The notes: generated from the letters alone by a model not told the origin. A stretch of 64,000 nt of DNA from Fragilaria crotonensis (GCA_022925895.1 JAKSYS010000177.1:1-64000); one strand, 5' to 3'; positions 1 to 13,060 are shown, counted from the stretch's first letter. Numbers and translations are program-made.

Positions 1-99
1 GTTATGTATTACTTTACTGCAGGGACTCGACTAGGAAAACCTCGAAAGATCTGCAATAGTATTGACCTCATCACAAATGATATTCAGAAAAAAAAGAGC

Positions 100-2620
100 C
101 TACATGGCGGCTTGCTGATCGAAAAGCATCGTCATGATCCTCTTGATGTCCTTCATTTCGTTGGCGATCTCAGTGCGCCGCTCCGCAATTGATGACTTGA
201 TTTGCACAACCTGGATTCGGTCAACCTTCAACTCCCGTAGCATATCCTCTTCCAAGTCATCCACCTCCTTTTGAAGCATAATCACCTGTGTCTTGCGAAG
301 CTCATCCTCTCGCTCCGACTCCGAAGAATGCTGGGCGACAGTACTAGTAAAGACTGCCTCTCGAAGCTGGGGCGGCCAAAGCCAGCCAGCAGACAGAAGT
401 CCCAGCACAATCCAAGATGGAATAATCACTAGAGCTGCAAACAAGCGAAGAAGATTGTACGCCCAAAATTCGACAGTCACGACGTTATCTTCCACGTCGT
501 CTTCAAAGAGATCCATGAGACGCTTCCAGAACTCTCTTCCAAAGGAAACATCAACATGCCCGGTGTTCTCTGGTCCTTCCTTAACGCCGAAGAAGCCCCG
601 GATACGCTGCTTCCATGGTCCATTGGCGATGGCATCCATCTCAGCTACGAAATCGAGACGGTTGGTCCAAAACACAATCGCAGCACGCTGATCCTGAATG
701 ACCTTGTAGGAATCAGTCACAATGGCAATCAGCACATTCGCCAAGAGAATCACGACCAAAAACATGAAAATGATGAAGAGGAACGTGGCATCTGGCGAAG
801 TTTCGAAGAGTGTCTCATCGACCTGACCGAGAAGCATGGTGTACACGTTTAAGAAGGCACTCCAATAATCACAATAGGGACGAACTTCCACATCATCAGT
901 TGGGCACGTGGTATTATCAGGAACGTACTGAGTACAGTACGGCGTATTCTGAAAGACAGTCACAAACATCTGAGCAAAGCCCACCAAGATAATAGTCAAG
1001 GCCGTCAAGAAAGCGACGAGGCGTCGGAACACATAAAACACTCCACCGGTAAACACGGCGAAGTCGATAAGCATATTTCTCAAGAAGGCAAGAACTTTCA
1101 ACCAAAGAACAATCACAGTGACAGCCGTTCCGATTCGGAAGGTCTGGTTGTCCCCGCCGCCAGTTTGCATGAGAATGGTCCAATATAGTACCAAGATGAT
1201 GAAAATGACGTTGAGCCAGTTGCTAGAATCGTAAACCCAAATATGAAATGACTTCAAGGAGATCAGGGAGATCATTTGAATGATCTCACGGGCAAGGAAG
1301 TATCCTGCGCCAATGTAGAGCGCGCTGAGGTTGGCCGCGCTGATATTATCTGGTTGGTCACCAAAGCGCCTGTAAATCGACTCGGTCACATTGAGCGAGT
1401 ACGCGACAATGATGATAGCGAGGAAGTAGAAATCGCCCATCAGAATCAGGGTAGGAAATCGTTGCGATATCTTCTCGTTGAGAAGAACCTGCACAGATCT
1501 CAAAACGACGGCCCGCTCCTGCAACCAGTTGGGCAGAGATTGAAGAGCGGTGAAGAAATCTGCGGTGGGGTCTGGATCGGCATTGAGCAAGTACTCCAAG
1601 CACTTCTGCACATTGGAACGTTTGGGAATGTCGCTGTCGTTATTCAACGTGTGGGAGAATTCCGCCAGAACGCGAAGTGGGAGCGGGCCTCCGTTGCTGT
1701 TAGCCAGGGAAGGATCGAGCTCGAGGAGATGACGCACAGCGCCAGGCGACGCGGAACGACTGGCATTCGAAAGGGCAAAGTGCAGTGGTGTACGGTTGTT
1801 ACGATCGCGCGTGCTAATCGCTGGATTGTGCGCCCCCGTTAGAACGCCAAGGGCTTCGCCCGATGTACCATACGCGCACGCATAGTGAAGCGGCTAAAAC
1901 AAAAGACGTGAGCGAAATTGAACGAGACGGTGAACGCATCTATGTGAGAGATTTACTTACAAGCATTCCGTTGTCATCTGCATAACCCGCAGCACCTGAA
2001 GACGAAAGAATTGCAATCACAGCTGGAGAAGCCAACCTGCCTGGGTTCTGGTTGCCGTTTCCCAGCGCGAAATGAAGAGGAGTACGACCTCGGCGATCGA
2101 CTGTAGTTTTGCTTTCAGGAAAGGCTTCTGCCAAAGCCTTGATCACATCTTGATGCGCACCGCAGGCGCAAGCATAATGAATCGGAAGCCAGCCAAAGGT
2201 ATCCGGCCACTGAACCGTCTCTTGTGCAATACTTAGGAACACGTTAACCACATCAATAGGAGGTTGGTTGCGGCATGCAAAATGAAGTGCGGTCATGCTA
2301 GAATCTCCTCTTTGTTCCGCTGCTTGGCGAACTTGATCCGCGCTGTGATTCCTTAGCCATTCGCGTACCGGCTCCCACGATTCCTCTGCCTCAAGCTGGG
2401 CTTCGTGAGAGTTGTCAGAGGGGGAAATCGCGTTCGCGCAAAGATGATTAAGCTGAAGAATGTCAGGGATCGAGGTGAAATCGCCTGAGAATGCCGTGTG
2501 ATGATCGCCATCAGCTTGGCTCCCTTCGTAGTAAGGATCCGGTTGTCCGAACTGCCCTGCGGAAGCATAATTTGCCTCAGCGTCGAGGCTCTCGTCAACG
2601 AATTGATCGCTGCGACGCAT
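100..2620 (-). CDS. Ankyrin-repeat TRP-type cation channel
   Basis: Two exons, complement(join(100..1893,1961..2620)), give 817 aa. The 67-bp intron (1894-1960) has GTAAGT/TAG borders and joins NGML to PLHYAC inside an ankyrin repeat. Residues about 85-290 hold several ankyrin repeats (TPLHFA, LPIHYACACGAH, TPLHFALGNG, PLHYACAYGT). Residues about 365-640 hold six hydrophobic segments of an Ion_trans domain, with a pore-like LLGQVDE near residue 572 followed by a strongly hydrophobic S6 ending in NVLIAIVTDSY. The C-terminus (about 730-800) is charged and probably coiled-coil. Ankyrin plus six membrane spans is the layout of TRPA/TRPV-like channels, so a cation channel in a cellular membrane is the likely role. 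Ion selectivity cannot be read from the sequence. The ATG at 2620 opens the long frame. Confidence 0.85.
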
Positions 2621-3800
2621 CGTAGATTTAGGTGTAGGACAGCCTTACGAGTTATCTAACAGTGACCCCTGCCAAATTGATTGTGAGACAACACCAGCTG
2701 TAATATACGTGGTGTACTCAGACGACGTATGGTCTATGGTCTTGCTCGATGGCGCAAGGATGCGTCGTATGATTGACCAGGGCGCACTTCTCGAATGTCA
2801 AGCTAAACGCTCAGTTAATCGATCATGTCACAGATCACACCAGCAGACTGAAGAATAGGGGGCAGGGGGCAGCACGCAGCACGGTGCGGGAGAAGGCAAA
2901 GTGTATGCATATGATACCAGTACCTACTTCTAGATGCATATACTGTATGAAATACAATGTACAATGAGCAGAGTCGAATACGTGAGGATATGATAGTACA
3001 CATGTACATACTGCATACAGTAGACTCGTTAAATATGTCATATGAATATGCATACCAAATTTAGTTCAGAGTCCAGTACGCTCTACGGCTACCGGCTAAG
3101 ACAGACCAAAATGACCACACTAGTGAAAGCTTTCAAGCCGATCACTCGGAGCCTCGGAGCTCGTTTGTTCAAGTTCCAAGTCCTGCTCCATTTCTTACAT
3201 TCGTTGGCAACTATGCATATGAACGCGTGGCCGTAACGATTGGGTATGGAATATTAGTTTCCTAAGATCTCCCATTTTCTTGCCGTCTGCCCCATGTCGT
3301 CCGTGAGACGAGACGAGAAGCGGACAGATGAGCTGACAGACATACTGACATACTACATACAACATACATCATCAATCACATTTAGCGAAATACTCAATCT
3401 TCATGTGCCCAATGTGATACTGTATCCTTAACTCAAACCTGGAATTTGAATTAGGGCTTCAGTTCAAATCTCGTTTCAACTGTCGCATGGTTTAAAATTA
3501 AAGCATTGATCAATTTGCCTCATTGTGTGAACCTATCGCTTCTCCCTTTGAATTAAGACTGCACCTCCGCCCTGTCATTCTAACTCACTCTGATCTTGCG
3601 GACTGCCATTTGCAAGACTTGTTAAGTGGCTTTATATTGTTATCTTGCACATCAAGGAAGTTATCAGACTTGTTGAATTCATACGGCGTACGATTTTTTC
3701 ACAAATTCAAACTCAGTTGATTGGACCCAGCACTCAAGCATCACTGCCTGATCACTGACACTGTACCTGACAAGAAGCGAAGGAGGAAATCAGCGACACT
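2621..3800. other. Intergenic region between channel and MYB genes
   Basis: No supported gene. It serves as 5' flank for two divergent genes. It contains a G-rich run near 2859-2885 and a short acatac-type simple repeat near 3340-3375. Short open frames here show no family resemblance. Confidence 0.6.
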
Positions 3801-6165
3801 ATGTCTCCGAATCGACCACTTCCACAAAGTCGAGGTCATCCACAACCACCACCACCATATCACGATACCCGACGGGGTCCTCCGCCTCCCCCGCCCCATC
3901 GCCATATGATGCTCATGCCTATGCCAACGAGAGGTCCACCTCCCCCACATGGCTACTATGGAAAATATCCACCTCCACCGTTACCGCATCCTCACATGAT
4001 GATGCCTCATCACTCCATGTATCAACAGCAGCCACGCTCGAGGGGTCCCATGCACGCCAAGTCGAGCAAGAATAATTCCAAGAAGCAGAATGTATCATCA
4101 TCGTCCAGGCCTCAAACTTCCTCCTCGAGCTCTTCTCAGCAACAGCTGCAAGCGTCCTCCAATGCCATTGCATCGTCCAAGTCGGCGGCGCAGGTCGTTA
4201 CTAGCAGCAACAATCACTGTCACGTGAAAAAAACTCAGGGATCGAAATGGAGTCCAGACGAAGTACGTCAATTATGTTTTGCTTGCGATAATGCACTGTG
4301 CACTTTACGTCACCTAACACTGTTTTATTCTCATCCCAGGACGAATCTCTGCGGAGGGCAGTCCGAGAGCACGGTGCTAAGAACTGGAAGTTGCTATCTC
4401 AAGGTCTACCCAATCGTACAGAAGTGCAATGTCTTCATCGCTGGCAAAAAGTTTTGAAACCAGAACTTGTCAAGGGGCCGTGGACTGCTGAAGAAGATAA
4501 AAAGGTCATGGAGCTTGTCAAGCAATATGGAGCTAAGAAATGGTCTCTTATTGCCTCACACCTGCCAGGACGTATCGGAAAGCAGTGTCGCGAGAGATGG
4601 CACAATCACTTAAATCCAGACATTTGTAAAGAGGCATGGACGCTGGAGGAAGATCGTGCCATCCTCGAGGCTCACACATCCAAGGGGAATCGATGGGCTG
4701 AGATAGCAAAGGTTCTGCCGGGAAGGTAAGCTGCATTGGTTCGCTTGCACGTCAGCTGTTAGTCCATTGTCTCAAACATGCACTTTCTAGAACGGACAAT
4801 GCGATCAAGAATCACTGGAACTCGTCCATGAAGAGAAAGATCGAAAAGTACCTGGCAAAAAAGCAGGCGGTAGACGTGGCGAACATACGATTCACCGAGG
4901 ATGGACGATTCGATTTCATGGGTGACTTGGACGGTGTTCTCGCAGCCGTGCGAGGGAAGGAAGGACCGCCTCGCTCTCGAACCAAAAGTGAAAAGAAGCC
5001 CATGAAACCAAAGAAGAAGAGAGATCCACTCTCATCGAATAGTCAGCAGCATCATCACATGCCGTCTCATGGAATGCACCCTCCTCCACATCCTATGTAC
5101 TCATATCCGCACCCATACATGCACGGTATGCATGGTCCTCCACCTCTGCACCACAACCCCATGTCGATACATCAAAACAAACCTCCGTCGAAGACTGCAG
5201 ACAGAAAGAAAGATGCATCCCATGAATCATACTCAAGCCACGACGACAAGGAGAATTTCCCAGCTGCTGCGAAGCCGAAGATGGAGACGTACACAGGCTC
5301 ACCTCAAAAAGATCGCAATGGGTACAGCTCCGTGATGTCGCCATATTTTGGGGCTATGACTCCCGGGAGTACCATGAAAACTCCGTTCGCCATCAATACT
5401 GGCGATTTTCCATCCAAGTACTTTGAAAACACGCCCCGTAGGGGTGATGATGGGAATTTGCAAGACAATGGCATGACACCACTCACCGATTTCCGAGAGA
5501 GCTTCACTCCTTTCGCAGGTGACGGAATGTTTTCACTTCAAATGAATGGAGACTTGAGTAAAACTCTCTTTGCAGATGATTCATTGGAAAGCATCCTCAA
5601 GACTCCCACTTGTAAGAGTCTTGCCACGTTGCGGATTCGAATAGGCAGCGCAGAGAAGGATGTCAATACGGCGGAAGAGGTCGCCGCACAATTTCGTCGT
5701 CAAGTCACCATTTCTCCAATTTCTGACACAGTGCAGCGGTCCAAGCGCTACACCGATGACTTAGAAATGTCAGTGTCGTTCGCGGAGAAGGGGTCTGGCA
5801 AACGTAAGCGACATTTCGATGGTCAAGACGGTAGCTGCACCCCGGCAGCAAAAAATAACCTCTTTTTGGATTCACTGAAATCTTCAATCGACACGCCCCT
5901 TCGTGACATTACCATGGAGACTGCTGCGTCAAGCAATTCGGCAGCAAGTCCCTTCGATCCTACGACAATGATGCAGACTCCAGGAACCGCTGATTCGGGG
6001 AGGAATAGCTCGTTCTGGAGTCACCAGCTTGGCTTCAGTCCCACAGAACCTGACTTCACCCCATTCCGTTCTCCGAACTCAGAGTTAGCTAAGTTTGAGA
6101 AGTCCAAGCTGGAAGAAAATGCATCACCCAAACGACTCAAACTTGAAGCCTCTGGTATGGAGTAA
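3801..6165 (+). CDS. Three-repeat (R1R2R3) MYB transcription factor
   Basis: Three exons, join(3801..4262,4340..4725,4791..6165), give 740 aa. Residues 1-150 are low-complexity (Pro/His/Met, then Ser/Gln). Residues about 150-300 contain three MYB repeats: R1 (KWSPDE joined across intron 1 to DESLRRAVREHGAKNW), R2 (KGPWTAEEDKKVMELVKQYG) and R3 (KEAWTLEEDRAILEAHTSKG), ending TDNAIKNHWNSSMKRK. Intron 2 splits the Arg codon before TDNAIKNHW. Each repeat shows the spaced aromatic residues that form the DNA-recognition core. This is the animal c-Myb/plant MYB3R layout, usually nuclear and linked to G2/M gene control; that role is inferred. The tail has many Thr-Pro or Ser-Pro sites in KTP or SPF contexts, possible CDK targets. 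Introns are 77 and 65 bp. Confidence 0.92.
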
Positions 6166-6302
6166 CGTTCGACAACGCCACCACGCTCCCCTCACAAAAC
6201 TCAATTTCTTTACGACACTTACAACTAGTTATAAAAAATCTCATAAAGAGCTTCATACACAACCATTACTTATCACACGATTATCTTGAATATTACTTAA
6301 CC

Positions 6303-7356
6303 TCACTTTCTCGCTTCTTCATAGTTCTCAACAAACCAATCGACACTCTTTTGAATGCCATCGTCAATCGACACAAACTTGTAATCAGGTCGAAGCCCTC
6401 GAAGCTTCTTGTTTGCTGCCGTCTTCTTAAACTGTCCATCAGCTTTTGAAGCGTCGAAGATCACCTCACCCTCAAACTTCATCGCCTTTGCCACTGACAA
6501 CGCCACATCCTTGATACTAACCTCAGCTTCTTCATCCACGGACAAGGTAATGGGCTCCGGCGAGTGGTATTCACGCATAACCCACACTGTCAATTCCGCA
6601 AGGTCGCGCGAATAAATAAACTGACGCAACGGGGTACCGCTTCCCCAAATTTCAAAAGGCGTCCCATTCTTCTTGGCCAAATAGCACTTGTGAATGAGTC
6701 CGGGAATGACGTGCCCGTTCTGGATGGAAAAATTATCGTGCGGGCCGTAAATGTTGGTGGGGATGATGGAGGTGAAGTTGCACCCGTACTCTTCGGCGTA
6801 GGCTCGATTCATGGTATCGATCAAGCGCTTGGCATAAGCATATCCCTCATTGCTGGGGTGAGGAGGACCGTCGTGCAACATGGTTTCGTCGATAGGGTAG
6901 GTGGTCTTGTCGGGGAAAATACATGTGGAAAGCATGGAGACAAGCTTTTTGACTTTGTAGATTCGGCAGCATTCCATAATGTTGTCGTTAATGAGAATAT
7001 TTTCACGAAAAAATTCGACCTGCGCATCAGGAATAAGGGGATGAGACTTTGACGTGTATTCGGCTAAAGTACCGCTTTCAAGTAGGTCGTTGATATAGGC
7101 TCACCTTTTGGCTCAAATTCGCAAACAAACCGCCGACCTTGGCAGCCAAATGGATGACATGTGTAGGCTTGTACTTCTCAAAGATGGCTTCCGTATCCTT
7201 GCGATCGCGAAGATCGCCCTCCTTCGAGGACAAGTAGACCCATTCTTCGTCTGGACGGGCTTCGCTCTGATCGACGTAAATGCGAATGCCACTTCCGACC
7301 AAACCTGAGCCGCCTGTCACCATGATGACCTTCTTTGTGGATTCTTCTGTAGACAT
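6303..7356 (-). CDS. GFUS: GDP-L-fucose synthase (GDP-4-keto-6-deoxymannose epimerase/reductase)
   Basis: Two exons, complement(join(6303..7019,7105..7356)), give 322 aa, close to the family's usual 320 or so. The enzyme turns GDP-4-keto-6-deoxy-D-mannose into GDP-L-fucose with NADPH, in the cytosol. The Rossmann motif TGGSGLVG is near residue 14. The conserved [16 protein letters not shown] supplies the active-site Ser (about 115) and Cys (about 117), and GYAYAKR supplies Tyr144 and Lys148. The intron acceptor was placed at GCGCAG before GTCGAATTT because it restores the family sequence [15 protein letters not shown] nearer TTTAG would leave the frame. The intron is 85 bp. The product feeds fucosylation of glycoproteins and polysaccharides. 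Confidence 0.95.
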
Positions 7357-9453
7357 GGTGAGGATTTGAATGAGGAAGACAGAAGGGAGCCTGAATGGAA
7401 ATGTAATAGTCTATTGGATTGCGCGGATGGATCAGGAACGAAGGTTCAATTCGTTGGTAACAGTGGCGCAGTATAAGTACTCCAGTACTGGAATTCACCC
7501 GTAGAAACTATGTGTTCATCTATGTATGGGATTGTTCAGTGAATGTATGGGCGGTACGAGTGCTACGTAGGCCTCGAATAACATCGATGTCTCTGGGTTT
7601 GGCAGGGTCACAGCAATCAGGAATGACGAATGACCGATTAGAATGACGTTTTGGATCCATCCGAACTCAATGACTTCAATCCTAACGGTTGTTATTTGAA
7701 TGCGACCAGCCACCTATGCTCATACACCATACTCATACACCGTTAGGTCTATGTGACCATCATGTCCCTATGGCTTTTCTACGTTGTTTTGTGAGAAGAC
7801 TTTACGGATAGCAAGAATTGATGATTTGCAGGAATGGAAGACGCTTGCTGTGTTGCCAATCCAGGATGTCTTTCTAACAGCAGGATGTGTGCTTTGGTTC
7901 AGATTCCAATGTTTGTCCATTCTCTGGTTGGTGGGCAGTGGGTTTTCAAGCAGTAGTTGCAAGTTCAGATACTACCCTCCTCCTTTCTGGTGTGGCTCTC
8001 CACTAAAACACTTCCTGGAATATTGAAGTCTAGTAGGTTCATTTCTGGTCATAATAACAGCAACAGAACAGAACAAGAATGGCCCAACATTTTCGCATTG
8101 ACATCATGGCGACGATTGCCCACCACAGCAATCGAGCTGTCGTAGTGTCAGCCTGCTGGTGGATGTATACTACTACATTAAGTTATTGCATCAGGAAGAA
8201 CTTGAAATTGGTGAGGAATGCATTGGGGGCAGCATACCACATCGTGACAAACTAGCAATTCATCCTCACTTCCTCACACTGTGGTGTGTTGGATCCACTT
8301 CACCGCTACTGTTACTCTTAGTAGCTTTAGTTCTCAGTCATTGTGCAGCATAGGAATGGTGCACGATACTGAACTACAGTCGCCCGCAGTCGCAAAAAAC
8401 TCTTGGGCAAGGAGTCCCAGCATATCTGCATCCATCCAATCCCGCCCAGGCCTATCTGCAACCATGATGGTGTTACCCACTTGGCTTGCAACCCAGTTTG
8501 GCCTACCATGCCGTATTAGAGTAGTATTAATAAACTTGAACGTACTAGAAGATTAACAGTTTTCCAGCACTTTACTCAAGAGCCGGTTTTTTTTCACTGA
8601 AAAGCTCATCCACATCCACACCACCATCTCCATCTCCATCAATAACATAAGAGCTCTACATTAATACGAGAGCATTGTAATTGCTTTTGGTTGAACAAAA
8701 ACCCTTATCAAGTTTGGTGCCTTCCTTAGGTGTTCCAGTCATCATGACAAAGAATGGCTTCTTCAGCAGTTCGTCATCATGTTTGAGCTTGCTTGTTCTT
8801 GTTCTTCTTGTAGGAGCCCCCCCTCCCACATTGATGCATGCTGCTTCCGAAGATGGATAACAAGTTGTTAGTTTGCATGTTGCTGTGTAGTTTTGGTTTA
8901 TGTAAAGTTCACTTGTTGCCAAAGTTTGTACTAAGCAAACCTACCATACTGCTTGACAATCATCATTGACACCGGATTACAAAGTAAACAAATCTGTACA
9001 GCAGGACACTGTGACTTGCTCCAATTTTGATTACCTTTCACAGCACTCTTGGAATTCAAGGGTGTCATGGGGAGTCGGTTGTAACTTCCGAATTGGAATT
9101 CCACCTTCTCGTCGTCATCATGCCTTTCACCATCAAAGTTGACCATTGAAACAGCTATGTATTCGGGAGCTTTGCAAACCTTAGTATAATTTCTGAAAAC
9201 ATCTGAAAAGAAGAAAATGCAAGAAAAGAATGAGGCCTGATAAGCACTCTCAAAAATCATGAGTCTTGGCATCGAGTCTCAACTCTTGAGGCTCAACGCT
9301 CGAGCGGCCTTGCTATTACTGGTGCTCGGAGTACTCTACTAATACTGTAGTAGGCCTCTCAGTATCTCGCCCTTTTCTCCAATTGAGTATGCATAGATCT
9401 GATTATACTCCCGAGGTTACTTGTACGGCGAGTACACACACAATTTCACGGAC
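7357..9453. other. Long intergenic stretch, no recognised gene
   Basis: About 2.1 kb without a gene I can support. A short direct repeat of tcatacacc lies near 7721-7741 and a simple ccatct-type repeat near 8613-8640. Two short minus-strand open frames (8656-8922 and 8931-9272) resemble nothing I recognise. They could be remnants of a mobile element or exons of an unknown gene. Confidence 0.4.
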
Positions 9454-9456
9454 TGA

Positions 9457-9470
9457 GGCCGGTGCTTTCA
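9457..9470 (+). repeat. Left terminal inverted repeat of Harbinger element
   Basis: GGCCGGTGCTTTCA, identical to the reverse complement of 14267-14280 and preceded by TGA. The next base inward also matches, giving 15 bp. Confidence 0.9.
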
Positions 9471-9707
9471 GCCAACAAAGCGTCTCGCAAAACAAAACGT
9501 AGTTGTCAATTCTGTGAAAACATTGTCCTAGCAGCCACAAAGAGCCCTCGCAAACGGGCATGCTCGCTTTGTGAATCCGGGTTTTCTACAAACTGTTTTC
9601 GAGCGTTTGTGAACAGCTGGAATTTTTACAAACCCCATCACTAAAGTATTCCTTAATTGGGTTTTAGAGATGCATTGGATGATGTTTTGTAGAATTGCAA
9701 CCTTCCA

Positions 9708-11518
9708 ATGACAACGGCATTGGCGGCGACTTCATCATATTGCATCATTAAACATAGCAACAACCCACATGGAAGGACGGAAACTAATGATGCTCTGAAC
9801 GCGTTGTATGAAGGACTTTTGGATGAAGATGGATATTTGGGCAATGAGGATGATTGTATAGATGATGATGGCGTGGTCGACGACGACAAGCTTGAAGAAT
9901 ACATGGCACAGCAGGCGCCAGCGGATGAGAGGAAGAGAAACGTTCTGCTAACAATGATGTATGGTTGAGCTTGAGGATGAGGAACAGAAAGTATTTGACG
10001 TGATAGACCTCAGGCGTCACCGTGAGAGATTTCGCGGTCGCAGGAAAAAAGACGACAGATGACGAGGCAGTGGTATTGCGACCCAACAATTGGAAAAATG
10101 AGTAGATTGTGCCCCCAAATGAGTAGCTGGTGGATTGACTATGTTGAGAATCCTGAACCGGACTGCCCCTTTGGAATAAGGTTTTTCGACAGGCAGAGGT
10201 TCAGGTTGCCGTATGTGTCAAACATACAGGTGTTGGAATGGGTCTGTGGTGACGATTGTGATGGTCTGTTTGACCGATGGCGGACAGAAGCCGATCATGG
10301 CTTCACTGGAAGGCAAAACAACAAGAAAGTTTCGCCCCTTGAACTTCTCCTTTTAGGCTCACTTCGGTACTTGGGCAGGGGGTGGACTTTTGATGACATC
10401 GAAGAGGCCACCAAAGTAAGTCGCGATGTCCATCGCTGTTTTTTCATGCTTTCACGACGTATGGTGCAAAATTTTTATACCCTCGCTTCGTGCAAATGCC
10501 TCAGAGTACGGCCGACTTGCAAAGTTGTGAATCGGCCGGAGTATGCGTTCTTGGCAGGATTTCCAGGATGTATCGGGAGTACCGACGCGACGCACATGCC
10601 GTTGGACAAGGTCACTGCTGCGTTTTGGCAAGCGCACATTGGCTACAAAATGGGGTCAGATGCAACAACAAGGGCCTATAATCTGACGGTCAATCATCGC
10701 TGTCAGATCGTACATACTACCACAGGCCACCCAGGAAGGTTCTAGTACGTGATGGTGCTTTCGATGAGATGGTTGATTTTACGTTGAAAAGGGGAAGAAA
10801 GGACGATACTGGTACTGTGACAACTGGCGACGAAGTAGAGGACGTGACGATCAAGGGTGCATACGTCATCGTCGACAATGGGTACCTCCGATGGCCGACG
10901 ACAATTCCTCCAATGAAAGACACATGCAATCGATCGGAGCTACGCTTCTCCCAGTGGATAGAAGCACTTAGAAAAGACGTAGAGTGCACGTTTGGCATCC
11001 TAAAAGGTCGTTGGAGGATACTAAAGACGGGCATCCGCATCCATAATACTGAAGCAAGCGACAACATATGGATGATTTGCTGTGCGTTGCACAACCACTT
11101 GTTGGATGTCGACGGATTGTCGCACAAATGGGACGATGGTGTCCCATCGAGCTACGAGAACGACGATGGAGAGTTCCAAGAAGAGGATATCCCTGCTGCA
11201 ATTCGACGTCTTGTAGATCCTATTGGGAATGAAGGTCATAGATTGCGAACGTTCGATGGTTCGAGATTCGGATTTCAGACGAATCTCGAGGATGATGCAC
11301 GCGATTGTGACGACAACGATGACGACAATGACGGCGACATACTAGTAAATAATGATGCTCGCTTGATTCGATCGGGAACAAGCGTGAAGTCGATTGAATT
11401 TAATCGATCCAGGGCGATGTTGATTGAGAATTTCAACATCGCCTTTCACGAGAACAAGTTGAAGTGGCCGAAGCGTTTCGCAAAAAATATGAAGCCAGTT
11501 CCTATCCTTCCTGGGTAG
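9708..11518 (+). pseudogene. Harbinger DDE transposase, frame broken
   Basis: The core runs 10059-11518 in two frames. The first part ends in HTTTGHPGRF, and the second continues one frame away as KVLVRDGAFDEMVDFTLKRG, so a single indel lies at about 10735-10745. The DDE_4-type (Harbinger) core is clear: GSTDATHMPL gives the first Asp, VIVDNGYLRWP the second, and RKDVECTFGILKGRW the Glu, followed by ALHNHLLD. An acidic N-terminal part (9708-9968) and a basic stretch before 10059 lie in other frames, so at least two or three breaks separate the pieces. A functional copy would cut and paste this element together with its second gene. Confidence 0.85.
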
Positions 11519-11598
11519 TAGCTATATCTAATCAATTGCGTAATAAATACTTGTTGCTTTACTAAGTTCATTGCTTTCTAGAAGTAGTAGTTCTATCG

Positions 11599-13060
11599 TC
11601 AGTTGTCCTCCTCGTCATCATCAGAATCGTAGTTGCCATCGATAATCAATTGTTGATTCGCAACAGTTTGCGTGCTAAAACACGCGTTGCACCACCAAAC
11701 ATTTTCGAGCTCTCGCTGACCACAACACAACGAGCAGACACACTTCTTGCACTTGCGGCACGAGTGATTTGATGGTGTACTGCATTCAATACACTATCCG
11801 TTGTTGACGATCGTTTGCATCGCCGCGGCCGCCGCCGAAGTTACATCGACAACGTCATCCTCATCGTCGCTCGGCCGAATCCCCAGAGGAGGATTCATTG
11901 TTCTTGGGATCAATTGTAGCAATTGTTGTCGCGGCATCCGATCATGACAATGTTGCAAGAATCTCCAAGCGGCTTCGTTCCTTGATCATGTCGCTGTGTC
12001 GACGATATTCGTCGGTTTGCAACCCGTTGAGCTCTTTTTCGAGGGACGCGATTTCTATTTCAAGCGCCTCACGTTTGTCAAGCAAATCCTGACCAGGCTT
12101 CTTTTTATGTTTAGCAAATCGATCGAGCTCTCGCAGAATCGAATCCTCGTTCCGACGACACGCAGTCAACTTGTCACGAACGTTTCTAATCATGAACTGT
12201 GCATTCTTCTGCCTTTCCTTTTCCAAGGAATCGGCGTTCAAATATTGCAACGTTTTGGCAAGAATCTGCTTGCTGGACGAATCGACAAACGGTGCAGGCA
12301 CAGGCAGCACTTCATCCTCAGTGACGCGACGCTTCTTTCCTCGACGGTTGTCGACACTCGCCGCACATTCCGCAATCATCAACTTGCGCATCGGCGCACG
12401 AGACGCTACGTTTCTGCCGACCGACGCATTTTTTTGAGGTCACCAAACAAATCTGATTGCATGCAACCACTATTGTGGATTGGGATGTGTCCCCATGTCC
12501 CCAAAGGGCCCACGCAAGAAAGCCGACACCACACCGAAAGAATGTCTTATCTGGGCACCGATCCGCCTCGTCTGAATCTTTGCTCCTCGAGTTGGCAAGT
12601 ATGCTTGGTGTATCATTCTGCTCGTTGTTGTCCTCACCAAGAATCCAACATCTCCTCGTCGTGCTCCATTTGCCTTCTCCCCTTTGACGACGTCACTATT
12701 CTTGGTGGCGACGACGACAACAGAATCTATCTTCTCCGCTTCCGCACGATGGCATTCCATGCCCATGTCGATGAGGCACCACAATATGTAGTCCTCCCAG
12801 TTCGTTCCGGATGGAAACTTACCATCTCTATATATCGAACCTTTTCCTTTTACAATCGCCATCATCTTCTTGCAATTGCACCACAAGACCGTCTTGGCAT
12901 TGCGATAAAGCGTGCGGCCCGAAATCTTCTCTCCAACCAAAAGCAGTGACTTTTGCGACAGTATTGCTTTATCAATTGAACCTTCACCAACGTAGATAAA
13001 GAGCTTCTTGTGGCGGTGCAAAAAAGCTGGAATTGAAAGAATCACTTCTCCAGTTGACAA
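11599..13060 (-). pseudogene. Harbinger second gene with Cys-rich C-terminus, probably broken
   Basis: Minus-strand pieces converge on the transposase. The first (13060-12470, 196 aa) begins MSTGEVILSIPAFLHRHKK and has a central WCNCKKMMAIVKGKGSIYRDG. The second (12391-11942) is Lys/Arg/Glu-rich and probably coiled-coil. The third (about 11804-11599) encodes a cysteine cluster, CIECSTPSN-HSCRKCKKCVC-SLCCGQ then WWCNACF, and ends in an acidic DSDDDEEDN tail. The pieces are out of frame with each other. They could be exons, but I found no convincing splice sites, so decay is more likely. PIF/Harbinger elements usually carry a second DNA-binding Myb-like protein in addition to the transposase. 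This gene sits in that place but shows a zinc-binding-like tail instead of an obvious Myb domain. Confidence 0.55.

Noticed and set aside
7020-7104. Alternative acceptor (TTTAG near 7066) for the fucose synthase intron
   Set aside because: It leaves the frame and breaks the family sequence; the acceptor at 7020-7022 restores [14 protein letters not shown].
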